Assembly (NCBI GenBank): GCA_045546995.1
Contig: JAZQDW010000071.1
Location: forward strand, 1-64,000
Direction: 5' to 3'
Length of the DNA stretch: 64,000 nt
Source of the DNA: Firm-08 sp045546995
GTDB lineage: Bacteria > Bacillota > Clostridia > Oscillospirales > QAKW01
Shown: one piece after another, positions 51,501 through 58,838 of the stretch
How the letters are laid out: each line of letters opens with the position of its first letter
How positions within the stretch are numbered: position 1 is the first letter of the stretch
Translations under genes and position numbers: made by a program
The notes under the pieces: generated by a model
Database searches by the model: none
Seen by the model: the letters and a program-made list of their open reading frames with translations, nothing else
What the model was told of the DNA's origin: nothing

Positions 51501-51951
51501 CGATAAGATGACTCGTGCAATGTTCGTTACCGTTCTCGGCCGTCTGGAAGGCGTTGAGGTTGAAAACAATGTTAAGACGCCCTTCACCGACGTCAAGAAG
51601 AAACAGTATTACACCGGTTACATTAAGTGGGCTGCAGAAAACGGCATTATCAGCGGTATGACCAAGACCACCTTTGCTCCCGATGCCGAGATCACCCGTG
51701 AGCAGATCTGCGCTTTGATCGTTCGCTATGCCGCCTATGCCGGCATCGAGCTGGACAACAGCACGGAGACAGAGCTGTTCCGTGATGCTGATATGATCAG
51801 CGGTTACGCTTTGGACAGCGTATTGCTCTGCCATAAGGCCGGCATCGTTACCGGTCGCGGCGGCGGCTACTTCGCACCCAAGTCCACTGCCACCCGTGCT
51901 GAGGTTGCACAGGTATTCAAGAATCTGTGCCTCGGTTATCTGGCAGAATAA
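48556..51951 (+). CDS. Large surface protein with BspA-type leucine-rich repeats and SLH domains
   Basis: A 1131-residue exported protein. Signal peptide (about 1-36, ending FTFA); then many BspA/LRR_5 repeats of about 23 residues (to about 770; pattern AFxxCxxLxxIxIPxxVxxIxxxAF, for example VPASVKTVGDSAFRNCAKL); then two Cys-rich zinc-hook-like repeats with CxxC pairs (about 785-935); and three SLH domains (about 945-1131; WYRETVIFVMNNNLFSGM, YIKWAAENGIISGM, VLLCHKAGIVTG) that bind secondary cell-wall polymer. LRR_5 proteins often bind host or bacterial proteins. GAGGAGAAACACATC precedes ATG 48556. It has its own promoter and terminator. Confidence 0.92.
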   Translation: MKNFKRVISVALCALLMVSMLATCQISFTFAASADGYTYVVDSVTETVTVTGYEGTEVELTIPGTIDGKSVTAIAADAFRNNSTVTSVTVPASVKTVGDSAFRNCAKLVAVTMPSGNYTLGHAVFANDVSLQVLDLGKATETGIGVLSGCNALTTLSINAMREPINGAGTIALLFDGNATPANPGIPATLETIVVTNDGNIPANAFKGVSGLKSITFAKKITAVGDSAFEGCAVLSAITGTIAGPIGNKAFYGCKALTAIDLSNAGVEKIGASAFEGCVALADINVSDSLKYVDKNAVKDTKWLSQQSEYALLGQVFVAYCGTKSELVLPAAAKYVANSALENNNTAETVEFPGTVEYIGTNVLKGSAVVAVTIPFLGAFANDTETAFISYLFGGAGSDENGKVLPECLLQVKLTGGTEIPADAFADCKNLMYIYIPETVTKIGARALANCTALNTLYYKAVSATVDSTALNGTAVDVVEFGSKVEVIPTYLCTANSKLLMVKIPKSVKTIETRAFAGCYNLANVTFDAENCTSVASDAFDYCHKLEEISLTDRVEYIPANLFVQYGSSDLEEITIPAAVTEIAAGAFKNCVSLKTVNFLAANCVIGDDAFSACAKLTTINIGDNVTTIPTNLFTNSTAVKKVNVPAQITRIEDYAFKGCTALEEITVPDGLRSIGKAVLTGSLWYDNQPDGPVYLGKIFYGYKGTMSDDALTLLDGTVAIADGALEGNGALQTLTIPGSVEHIGKDALAMTNTSIINNSGSKVVADYATENEIPVLTTCAHADAYYVIVEEATATAVGQLDVYCRDCGEKFAKETYATEEDLLFMWILKSKPTCTVPGVLEMNTGAGAPMLNTLPATGHLFTTAKVTVAPTCNSLGVTNVFCDDCGVQLEGQAGTVPMLAHTPGEWVKVRLPRTYCTGLNSVLCTVCGATVQNKVLPKLKEGNPLAGIVDVTEEDWYRETVIFVMNNNLFSGMNENYFAPDDKMTRAMFVTVLGRLEGVEVENNVKTPFTDVKKKQYYTGYIKWAAENGIISGMTKTTFAPDAEITREQICALIVRYAAYAGIELDNSTETELFRDADMISGYALDSVLLCHKAGIVTGRGGGYFAPKSTATRAEVAQVFKNLCLGYLAE

Positions 51952-51966
51952 ATCGTTATTAAAATC

Positions 51967-52005
51967 AATAACAGCATTCTGCACTGCAGGATGCTGTTAT
52001 TTTTA
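51967..52005 (+). terminator. Terminator after the LRR/SLH gene
   Basis: AATAACAGCATTCTGCA is complementary, with one G-T pair, to TGCAGGATGCTGTTATT, followed by TTT; it ends just before the next gene's ribosome site. Confidence 0.85.
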
Positions 52006-52015
52006 GGAGAACATT

Positions 52016-52516
52016 ATGCAGAATATAACGTTGATCGGTATGCCCGGCGCCGGCAAAAGCACCATCGGTGTTTTGCTTGCCAAACGTCTGGGATATGCCT
52101 TTCAGGATACGGATATCACCATTCAAGTCAAAACGGGCAAAACGTTGTCCCAACTTATGATCGAAATCGGTCAGGAGGCTTTGATGCAACTGGAAAGCGA
52201 CGTCATTGCCGAATTGCAGGTCAATCGGCAGGTGATCGCCACCGGCGGCAGCGCTGTCTTTGGTCGTCGGGGAATGGAGCATCTGCAGCAGATCAGCCAT
52301 ATTGTATATCTGCAGACCGGCGTGGAGGAAATCCGCCACCGTGTCGGCGATTTGGTCGAGCGCGGCGTTGTGCTCAACGGTTGTCGCAATCTTGATGAAC
52401 TGTACGCACAGCGCGCGCCTCTGTACGAGAAGTATGCCGACACGGTAATATGTTGTGACGGTAAAACCGTGGAGGAATGTGTGGCAGCGGTTTACGTCGC
52501 GATAAAGGGGGAATAA
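52016..52516 (+). CDS. Shikimate-kinase-like P-loop kinase
   Basis: A 166-residue kinase with Walker A GMPGAGKST (residues 8-16), DTDIT (the Asp pair binding Mg2+ and substrate) and the glycine loop ATGGSAV. The Arg of the usual GExxFRxxE shikimate-binding motif is absent (GQEALMQLE), as is a clear lid Arg-Pro-Leu motif, while QRAPLYEKYAD keeps the other Arg. It belongs to a branch usually annotated AroK, but substrate identity is uncertain. No other aromatic pathway gene is nearby; a GNAT gene follows after two bases. Confidence 0.8.
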   Translation: MQNITLIGMPGAGKSTIGVLLAKRLGYAFQDTDITIQVKTGKTLSQLMIEIGQEALMQLESDVIAELQVNRQVIATGGSAVFGRRGMEHLQQISHIVYLQTGVEEIRHRVGDLVERGVVLNGCRNLDELYAQRAPLYEKYADTVICCDGKTVEECVAAVYVAIKGE

Positions 52517-52518
52517 AC

Positions 52519-52995
52519 GTGATTCGAAAGGCGACTTTGCAGGATATTCCTGCCATTATAGAGATCTTTGCCGCCGGACGCGCTTATATGCGGCAGACGG
52601 GCAATCTGCATCAATGGTCGGGCGGCTATCCGGATGAGAGTATCATCCGTTCTGATATTGAGGCAGGTGAGTGCTTTGTTATCGTGCAGAAAACAGTTTG
52701 CGCTGTTTTTACTCTGCTTTCCCAACCCGACCCTACCTATGCGTATATTGAAGGCGCGTGGTTGACCGATGGCCCCTACGGTACCATTCACCGCATCGCC
52801 TCCAACGGTACGGTGCGTGGCGTGGTGCAGATGGCGGTCGATTTTGCGTTGCAATATCATAAGGTACTGCGTTGCGATACTCATAAGGATAATCTGCCGA
52901 TGCAGGCGGTGCTGGAACGCGCCGGTTTTATCCACTGCGGCGTAATCTATTTGGCAGATGGCGACCCTCGCGAAGCATACGAACGCCTACCGTAA
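52519..52995 (+). CDS. GNAT-family N-acetyltransferase
   Basis: A 158-residue acetyltransferase starting at GTG 52519 after AAAGGGGG. It shows the GNAT layout: VIRKATLQDIPAIIEIFAAGR at the start, a beta strand with AYIEGAWL, IASNGTVRGVVQMAVDFAL where acetyl-CoA should bind (Q/RxxGxG/A region altered to NGTVRGV), and LRCDTHKDNLPMQAVLERAGFIHCGVIYL at the end. The substrate is unknown; co-translation with the kinase-like protein suggests a related small-molecule route. Confidence 0.85.
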   Translation: MIRKATLQDIPAIIEIFAAGRAYMRQTGNLHQWSGGYPDESIIRSDIEAGECFVIVQKTVCAVFTLLSQPDPTYAYIEGAWLTDGPYGTIHRIASNGTVRGVVQMAVDFALQYHKVLRCDTHKDNLPMQAVLERAGFIHCGVIYLADGDPREAYERLP

Positions 52996-53066
52996 AGTGC
53001 ATTGTCAAAATATTTGTTTTCGACTTTTTTGATCGTCAATAAGTTGTTTTACTACAGTAAAAAATA

Positions 53067-53108
53067 AAAAAAGTGGTTTGTACAAATTAAAAGGTACAGA
53101 CCACTTTT
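53067..53108. terminator. Terminator after the GNAT gene
   Basis: AAAAAGTGGTTTGTAC, loop, GGTACAGACCACTTTTT. Confidence 0.85.
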
Positions 53109-53144
53109 TAAAGTTATATAATTATAATAAACTTCGCTGATAAT

Positions 53145-53178
53145 AAGGCCGTCCAAGCGACGCTTGGACGGCCTTGTG
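53145..53178 (-). terminator. Terminator after fba
   Basis: AAGGCCGTCCAAG and CTTGGACGGCCTT form a perfect 13-bp stem with loop CGACG. On the - strand it follows the aldolase stop and is succeeded by TTATTAT. Confidence 0.75.
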
Positions 53179-53194
53179 ATCGTTTCAATGCTTT

Positions 53195-54058
53195 TTATGC
53201 CTTGCCGATAGAACCGAACAATTCCATCTTTTCCTTAACCTTTGCCTTGATGGCTTCAAAACCGGGAGCCAACAGCTTGCGGGGGTCAAAGCCCTTGCCC
53301 TGCTGATCCTTGCCGGCCTCGATGTAGGCGCGGGTCGCTTCCTGGAAGGACAGCTGACACTCGGTGTTTACGTTGATCTTGCAAACGCCCAAAGAGATTG
53401 CCTTGGCAACCATATCATCGGGAATACCGGTACCGCCGTGCAGTACCAAGGGCATACCCAGTGTGGCGTTGTTGATGCTTTCCAGCACGTCAAAACGCAG
53501 ACCGGGCCAGTTGGCAGGATATTTGCCGTGGATGTTGCCGATACCGGCAGCCAGAATGTCTACGCCCAGATCGGCAATGGTCTTGCATTCCTGAGGATCG
53601 GCTACCTCGCCGTTGCCGACAACGCCGTCCTCTTCACCGCCGATGGCGCCAACCTCTGCCTCAACGGACAGACCCTTGGCGGCACACAGGGCAATGATCT
53701 CTTTGGTCTTTTCGATGTTCTCTTCGATGGGATAGTGAGAACCGTCAAACATAATGGAAGAAAAACCGGCTTCCATGGCCTTCTTGGCGCCTTCGTAGGA
53801 GCCGTGATCCAAATGCAGAGCAACGGGAACAGTGATGCCCAGATCCTCTACCATGGCCTCTACCATTGCAGCGACGGTCTTAAAACCGCACATATACTTG
53901 GCAGCGCCCTCGGAAACACCCAGGATAACGGGGCTCTTGTTTTCCTCGGCAGTCAGCAGGATCGCCTTGGTCCACTCCAGATTGTTGATGTTAAATTGGC
54001 CGACAGCATATTTGCCGTCACGAGCCTTGATCATCATGTCTTTTACATTGACCAGCAT
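53195..54058 (-). CDS. fba: Class II fructose-bisphosphate aldolase
   Basis: A 287-residue zinc-dependent aldolase. VALHLDHGSYEGAKKAMEAGFSSIMFDGSHYP carries a zinc His and the metal/substrate loop; VEAEVGAIGGEEDG contains the Glu region, ILAAGIGNIHGKYP another zinc His, and MPLVLHGGTGIPDDM the third. It splits fructose-1,6-bisphosphate in glycolysis. Tagatose-bisphosphate aldolases are close relatives, but a single-copy, single-gene unit with a strong promoter fits the glycolytic enzyme. GGAG precedes the ATG. Confidence 0.93.
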   Translation of the reverse strand: MLVNVKDMMIKARDGKYAVGQFNINNLEWTKAILLTAEENKSPVILGVSEGAAKYMCGFKTVAAMVEAMVEDLGITVPVALHLDHGSYEGAKKAMEAGFSSIMFDGSHYPIEENIEKTKEIIALCAAKGLSVEAEVGAIGGEEDGVVGNGEVADPQECKTIADLGVDILAAGIGNIHGKYPANWPGLRFDVLESINNATLGMPLVLHGGTGIPDDMVAKAISLGVCKINVNTECQLSFQEATRAYIEAGKDQQGKGFDPRKLLAPGFEAIKAKVKEKMELFGSIGKA

Positions 54059-54095
54059 AGTAAAGATCTCCTTTGTTTTTTATTTTTACCTATTT

Positions 54096-54124
54096 ATTAT
54101 AATAATTTTTTACAATAAAATCAA
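54096..54124 (-). promoter_or_regulatory. Promoter of fba
   Basis: On the - strand TTGATT (54124-54119), 17-bp spacer, TATAAT (54101-54096). Confidence 0.75.
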
Positions 54125-54209
54125 GTGTTTCCGTCCGATGACTCAAAAAATATTTACAAATCGGGCAAAATATGATAGGATTTATATAATATAATGAAGG
54201 AGAATGCGC

Positions 54210-54836
54210 ATGAAAGGATATTTTGCGGCGAAAAACATGGCAGAAACCGAATTCGTTGAAAAAAAGAGCCGGTTTATTACGCACGTCGCCACCGTCACCA
54301 CAGCGGCCGAAGCCGAGGCCTTTGTGGCCGATATTAAAAAACAATATCCCGATGCGCGGCACAATTGCTGGGCCTATCGTGTACACGATCCTTTTGGCGA
54401 GCGATACAGCGATGACGGCGAACCGCAGGGGACGGCGGGCCCCCCAATGCTGGGCGTACTGCAAAAAGAAGAAATTGAGGATATCTGCGTGGTGGTCACA
54501 CGGTATTTCGGCGGTATTTTGCTGGGCGCGGCAGGGCTGACAAGGGCGTATAGCCGCGGATGCGCAGATGGGGTACGTGCTGCGGGTAAAAGTTATAAAT
54601 GCCCGGCCACGGTGCTTTCGCTGGAAATTCCTTACGATCGCCTCAGCTCGGTGGAACGTCAGCTTGAGCATCGGACCCATCAGGTGCTTGCAAAGGAATA
54701 TCATACGGCGGTTACTCTCACCCTTGCCATGCCAAGCGAGGCGGTCACTCCTTTCTGTGATACGATGACCGAGCTGTCCGGCGGAAAAATTCCGATTAAG
54801 GTGCTTGAGGAACGTCTGATATGCTTTGAAATGTGA
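54210..54836 (+). CDS. YigZ/IMPACT-family protein
   Basis: A 208-residue UPF0029/IMPACT protein. The N-terminal domain is clear (EFVEKKSRFITHV, HNCWAYRV, RYSDDGEPQGTAGPPML, VVVTRYFGGILLGAAGLTRAYS), followed by the C-terminal DUF1949 ferredoxin-like domain (about 130-208). Functions proposed for the family involve nucleic-acid or ribosome binding; none is certain. ATG 54210 is favoured because AAGGAG lies seven bases before it and only one before an ATG at 54204. Confidence 0.9.
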   Translation: MKGYFAAKNMAETEFVEKKSRFITHVATVTTAAEAEAFVADIKKQYPDARHNCWAYRVHDPFGERYSDDGEPQGTAGPPMLGVLQKEEIEDICVVVTRYFGGILLGAAGLTRAYSRGCADGVRAAGKSYKCPATVLSLEIPYDRLSSVERQLEHRTHQVLAKEYHTAVTLTLAMPSEAVTPFCDTMTELSGGKIPIKVLEERLICFEM

Positions 54837-54938
54837 TTTTTTAAATTTATTCTGTATTTTATTCATAATTTATCCAACATTTGTCACCAAATAATGGGTA
54901 TAATGAAATTACCGAAATGATCCGAAAGGAGAATTATA

Positions 54939-55628
54939 ATGACGAAAATTCTGGTCGTAGATGACGAAAAAAATATTTGCGAGTTATTGGGCATTTATTT
55001 GCGCAAGGACAATTATGAGGTAGAATTTGCTTACGACGGCGAAATGGCTGTGGAAAAATTTGCCGAGTTTATGCCGGATATGATCCTGCTGGATATTATG
55101 CTGCCCAAAATGGATGGGTGGGAGGTTTGCCGTACCATTCGTAAATCCTCCAACGTGCCCATTATTATGATCAGCGCCAAGGGAGAGACCTTTGATAAGG
55201 TGCTGGGTCTTGAACTGGGGGCGGACGATTACGTTACCAAGCCCTTTGATACTAAGGAGGTTTTGGCACGAATCAAAAGCGTGCTGCGCCGCGCCGGCTG
55301 TGAGGGGAAGGATGAAGGCGAAAAGGTAGAGGAGGTCACCCTGGACGGGCTGTACGTTTCGCTGACCAATTATAAATTGCGTGTCAACGGTAAGGACGTG
55401 GACGCTCCGCCCAAGGAGATCGAACTGCTGTACCACCTGGCCAGCCATCCCAACCGTGTTTTTACACGGGATCAATTGCTGGATGAGATCTGGGGCTTTA
55501 AATATTACGGTGATTCCCGTACGGTCGACGTGCACGTTAAGCGCATTCGTGAAAAATTGGAGGGTGTTTCCAATGCCTGGGAACTGAAAACGGTCTGGGG
55601 CGTTGGCTACAAGTTCGAAGTGTTGTAA
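54939..55628 (+). CDS. OmpR/PhoB-family response regulator
   Basis: A 229-residue regulator: receiver domain (1-120) with acidic pair VVDDE, phosphoacceptor Asp52 in ILLDIMLP, and the conserved Lys in YVTKPF; then a winged-helix domain (about 130-229) with DSRTVDVHVKRIREKL and VWGVGYKFE. AAAGGAGAATTATA precedes the ATG. The sensor kinase gene follows one base after its stop, and an HtrA protease comes next, so an envelope-stress role like CssRS or CiaRH is inferred. Confidence 0.95.
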   Translation: MTKILVVDDEKNICELLGIYLRKDNYEVEFAYDGEMAVEKFAEFMPDMILLDIMLPKMDGWEVCRTIRKSSNVPIIMISAKGETFDKVLGLELGADDYVTKPFDTKEVLARIKSVLRRAGCEGKDEGEKVEEVTLDGLYVSLTNYKLRVNGKDVDAPPKEIELLYHLASHPNRVFTRDQLLDEIWGFKYYGDSRTVDVHVKRIREKLEGVSNAWELKTVWGVGYKFEVL

Positions 55629-55629
55629 T

Positions 55630-57069
55630 ATGCTGCAAAAAATATTTATCAAGTATTTTACCATTTGTGCCTCCATCATTTTGGCCGTGCTGATCCTGAT
55701 GGGCTGTTTGTGCTCTGCCGTATTGGCAAACCAATCGGTGAAGGAAACGACGGTCAATCTGGAAAGCGCTGCAGTGCAAATTGCGGCCACCTATGCCGAA
55801 ATGCCGAAAAACGGTATGTTTACAGGTGGCAAGATGCTGCAAAACGCCATGGGCGTTGTGCAGCAAACGCTGGATGCCGACGTTATTATCGCTACGGAAA
55901 GCGGTTTGGTGGTAGCCACCACGCTGACTGACCATGCTAAAACAACGGAGAGCATCGGCATGGCGGAGGAGGCGCTGGAAAAGGTGCTGGGCGGTGAAAC
56001 TTATCGCCGCAGCGGCATTTTTCTCAGAAAAAAACGGCCGTATCGAACGGCCTATACCGTGGGCGTCCCCGTTGTGATCGGGGATAACCATATCGGTGGC
56101 GCCGTCTTTGTTACCACGACGGAGATCTCGCTGATGGATGCGCTGTTGCCATTTTTGATGTTGTATCTGGTATTTGTGGGACTGGCTCTTGCCATCGCAT
56201 TTGTAATTATTTACTTTGTCAGCGTGCGGATGTTTTATCCGCTGACACAGATGAGCCGCGCGGCTAAAAAATATGCTGAGGGCGACTTTTCCATGCGTAT
56301 TGACGTGCGAAAAAATGACGAGCTTGGCGAACTGGGGATGGCCTTTAACAATATGGCCGATTCTCTCGGCCGATTGGAGGAAATGCGGCAAAGTTTTGTG
56401 GAGGACGTCTCCCACGAATTGCGTACCCCCATGACCACCATCGGCGGCTTTATTGACGGCATATTGGACGGCGTTATTGAAGAGCAGGATCGGGAACGGT
56501 ATCTGCTAATCGTTTCGGAGGAGATCAAACGGCTCAGCCGTATGGTGTCGTCTATGCTGGACGTTGCCAAAATTCAGGCAGGCACTATGGTGTACAGCAA
56601 GGTGAATTTTGATCTGGCTACCTTGCTCCGCAAAAACCTGGATACCTATGCGGAACGAATGATGGACAAGCAGGTCGAGCTGGTGATCGATGCGGACGAA
56701 AACGAGGATTGGTACGTATATGCCGATCAGGACAGCGTGTACCGCGTGGTATACAATCTGTTGGATAACGCCGTTAAGTTCGTAAACACCGGCGGCAGGA
56801 TCACCCTGCGGTTGCAACGGCAAAACAGACAGGTTTTCGTGGCCATTCGCAATACCGGCGCCGGGATCTCGCAAAAGGATGTGGGACACATCTTTGAACG
56901 GTTTTATAAAACGGACAAGTCCCGTTCGGAAAATCGTCATGGCGTAGGCATCGGCCTGTATCTGGTCAAGACCATTGTCAAGGATATGGGCGGCGACGTC
57001 TTCGTATCCTCCAAAAAGGGCGAATATGCTGAATTTACCTTCAGCCTGCCTGTTGCAGAGGAAATTTAA
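55630..57069 (+). CDS. Sensor histidine kinase
   Basis: A 479-residue kinase: membrane helix (about 10-30), an extracytoplasmic sensor with a Cache/dCache-like look (about 35-165), a second helix (about 168-190), HAMP (about 192-245), HisKA with phospho-His262 in DVSHELRTPMTTIGG, and an ATPase domain with NLLDNAVKF (N box), NTGAGI (G1) and GVGIGLYLV (G2). It phosphorylates the regulator encoded upstream. The ATG follows the regulator stop by one base with only a weak ribosome site, so translation is coupled. Confidence 0.95.
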   Translation: MLQKIFIKYFTICASIILAVLILMGCLCSAVLANQSVKETTVNLESAAVQIAATYAEMPKNGMFTGGKMLQNAMGVVQQTLDADVIIATESGLVVATTLTDHAKTTESIGMAEEALEKVLGGETYRRSGIFLRKKRPYRTAYTVGVPVVIGDNHIGGAVFVTTTEISLMDALLPFLMLYLVFVGLALAIAFVIIYFVSVRMFYPLTQMSRAAKKYAEGDFSMRIDVRKNDELGELGMAFNNMADSLGRLEEMRQSFVEDVSHELRTPMTTIGGFIDGILDGVIEEQDRERYLLIVSEEIKRLSRMVSSMLDVAKIQAGTMVYSKVNFDLATLLRKNLDTYAERMMDKQVELVIDADENEDWYVYADQDSVYRVVYNLLDNAVKFVNTGGRITLRLQRQNRQVFVAIRNTGAGISQKDVGHIFERFYKTDKSRSENRHGVGIGLYLVKTIVKDMGGDVFVSSKKGEYAEFTFSLPVAEEI

Positions 57070-57155
57070 AGAAAACAAAAGATTTATTTAAGATTTTTTA
57101 ATAAATATGGAATATAATAAGAGAAGTAGAACAACCGAAAGAGAGGTTTTAAAAT

Positions 57156-58700
57156 ATGGAGGATAATAAAAATATTTTTAACGGCGACGCTGTTGAAAAT
57201 ACGCCCGTAAACAACGAAATTTCCACCCCGAGCGAAACCCCCGTTGTAGAGGAAATCCCCGCAGTGGAGGAAGTTCCCGTTGTGGAGGAAGTTCCCGTTG
57301 TAGAGGAAATTCCCGCGGTGGAGGAGACAACCGCTCCGGCACCGGCTCCCACTGCAGAGACGCAGTCCGCTCCGGCATATCAGCCCCCGTACGGCGGCAC
57401 CCCTGCCGACGATGGCTATACTGTGCAAAATCCCAATCCGTATTACAGCTATACTCAACCTACGCCCCCTACACCGCCCACACCCCCCGCGGGCGGCACC
57501 TATTACAATGGCGCGTCGGTCAATCCGGTGCCGGTCAAGAAAAAGAAAAACGGCCTGATGATCGCGTTGATCTGCGTATCGGCGCTGTTGATCATTTCCA
57601 TCGTTGCCTCGATGGTCGGTATCGGTTATCTTGTGTCCCGTTCCAAGACCGACGATCCCCAAAAGGATCCTGCCGGTAACGAGGTCGTTTTGGGCGGCGA
57701 GAGTGGCGAAGCTGCCGGTAAACCCACGCCGGCTCCCGAGGTCAACGTGGTGCAGAATTCCAAAGAAGACGGCGCCCGTATGAGCACCGAGGACGTGGTT
57801 GCCAAAACGCTGCCGCAGGTGGTTGGCGTTGTGGTCAGCACCGGCCAAGGCTTTTATGGTTCGGAGAGCCAGGGCAGCGGCATCATTTTTTCCGCTGACG
57901 GCTATATCATCACCAATGCCCACGTAGTAGAAGGCGCCAATACGGTCAAGATCGTTTTGCCCGATGAAAAGCAGACCAATTACGAGGCTAAGGTGATCGG
58001 CAGCGATACCAAAACCGACCTTGCCGTGCTGAAGGTAGACGCCAAGGATCTGCCGGCGGCGGATATCGGTAACAGCGACGAACTGAAACTGGGCGAGACC
58101 GTTATTGCCGTGGGTAATCCATACGGCCTGGAACTGCAAAGCTCCGTGACCTCCGGTATCGTTTCCGCATTGAACCGTAGCATTACCACCAGCAACGGTA
58201 AAATGAACCTCATCCAGACGGATGCGGCCATCAACCCCGGCAACTCCGGCGGCGCGCTGGTCAATCTGTACGGTCAGGTCGTAGGCGTTTGCTCTTCCAA
58301 GATCTCTGCCACCGATGCAGAGGGTCTCGGCTTTGCCATTCCCATCAACGATGCATTGCCCATTATTCAAGAACTGATCACTAAGGGCTATATCAGTGGC
58401 CGTCCCATGATCGGTATTCAGGGACAGGATATCAATGCGCAGACGGCAATGATGTACGGTGTGCCCACCGGCGTATACGTTGTGTATATCGAACAAAACA
58501 GCAGCGCGTATCAGAAGGGTATGCGTCAGTATGACATTATTACCAAATTCAACGGTAAAACCGTTACCTGCTATGCAGATCTGGACGCCGCCAAGGATGA
58601 ATGTAAGGCGGGAGATACTGTCAGCGTTGAATTCTATCGTTATTCCAACGGTCAGACCTACATGGCTGACATTACCTTAAGCGCCTCTACCGGCGAATAA
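57156..58700 (+). CDS. htrA: HtrA/DegP-like membrane serine protease with PDZ domain
   Basis: A 514-residue protein. A cytosolic N-terminal part carries repeats of VEEVPVVEEIPAVEE type and a Pro/Tyr-rich linker (to about residue 125), then one membrane helix (about 130-155), a trypsin-like domain and a PDZ domain (about 415-510). The catalytic triad is His256 (ITNAHVV), Asp288 (KTDLAVL) and Ser364 (NPGNSGGAL). It degrades or refolds damaged exported proteins outside the membrane. It follows the two-component pair after 86 bases with its own AGAGAGG site and may belong to that regulon. Confidence 0.93.
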   Translation: MEDNKNIFNGDAVENTPVNNEISTPSETPVVEEIPAVEEVPVVEEVPVVEEIPAVEETTAPAPAPTAETQSAPAYQPPYGGTPADDGYTVQNPNPYYSYTQPTPPTPPTPPAGGTYYNGASVNPVPVKKKKNGLMIALICVSALLIISIVASMVGIGYLVSRSKTDDPQKDPAGNEVVLGGESGEAAGKPTPAPEVNVVQNSKEDGARMSTEDVVAKTLPQVVGVVVSTGQGFYGSESQGSGIIFSADGYIITNAHVVEGANTVKIVLPDEKQTNYEAKVIGSDTKTDLAVLKVDAKDLPAADIGNSDELKLGETVIAVGNPYGLELQSSVTSGIVSALNRSITTSNGKMNLIQTDAAINPGNSGGALVNLYGQVVGVCSSKISATDAEGLGFAIPINDALPIIQELITKGYISGRPMIGIQGQDINAQTAMMYGVPTGVYVVYIEQNSSAYQKGMRQYDIITKFNGKTVTCYADLDAAKDECKAGDTVSVEFYRYSNGQTYMADITLSASTGE

Positions 58701-58713
58701 ATCGTATTTTGTG

Positions 58714-58762
58714 AAAAACACCCTTTGTAAAGGGCGGTGCTCCGCCCAAAAGGGTGTTTTTC
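58714..58762 (+). terminator. Terminator after htrA
   Basis: AAAAACACCCTTT pairs with AAGGGTGTTTTT around an inner GGGCGG/CCGCCC hairpin; T-run follows. Confidence 0.88.
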
Positions 58763-58838
58763 TTATGATTGTTGTTGAATTTTGTAATTTTATTTAGTAT
58801 AATGAAACTGTATAAATAATTATAAGGACGGAAATGGT

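Noticed and set aside
57235..57345. DNA minisatellite
   Set aside because: The repeats encode the in-frame Val/Glu/Pro-rich start of the HtrA-like protein, so they are treated as part of that gene.
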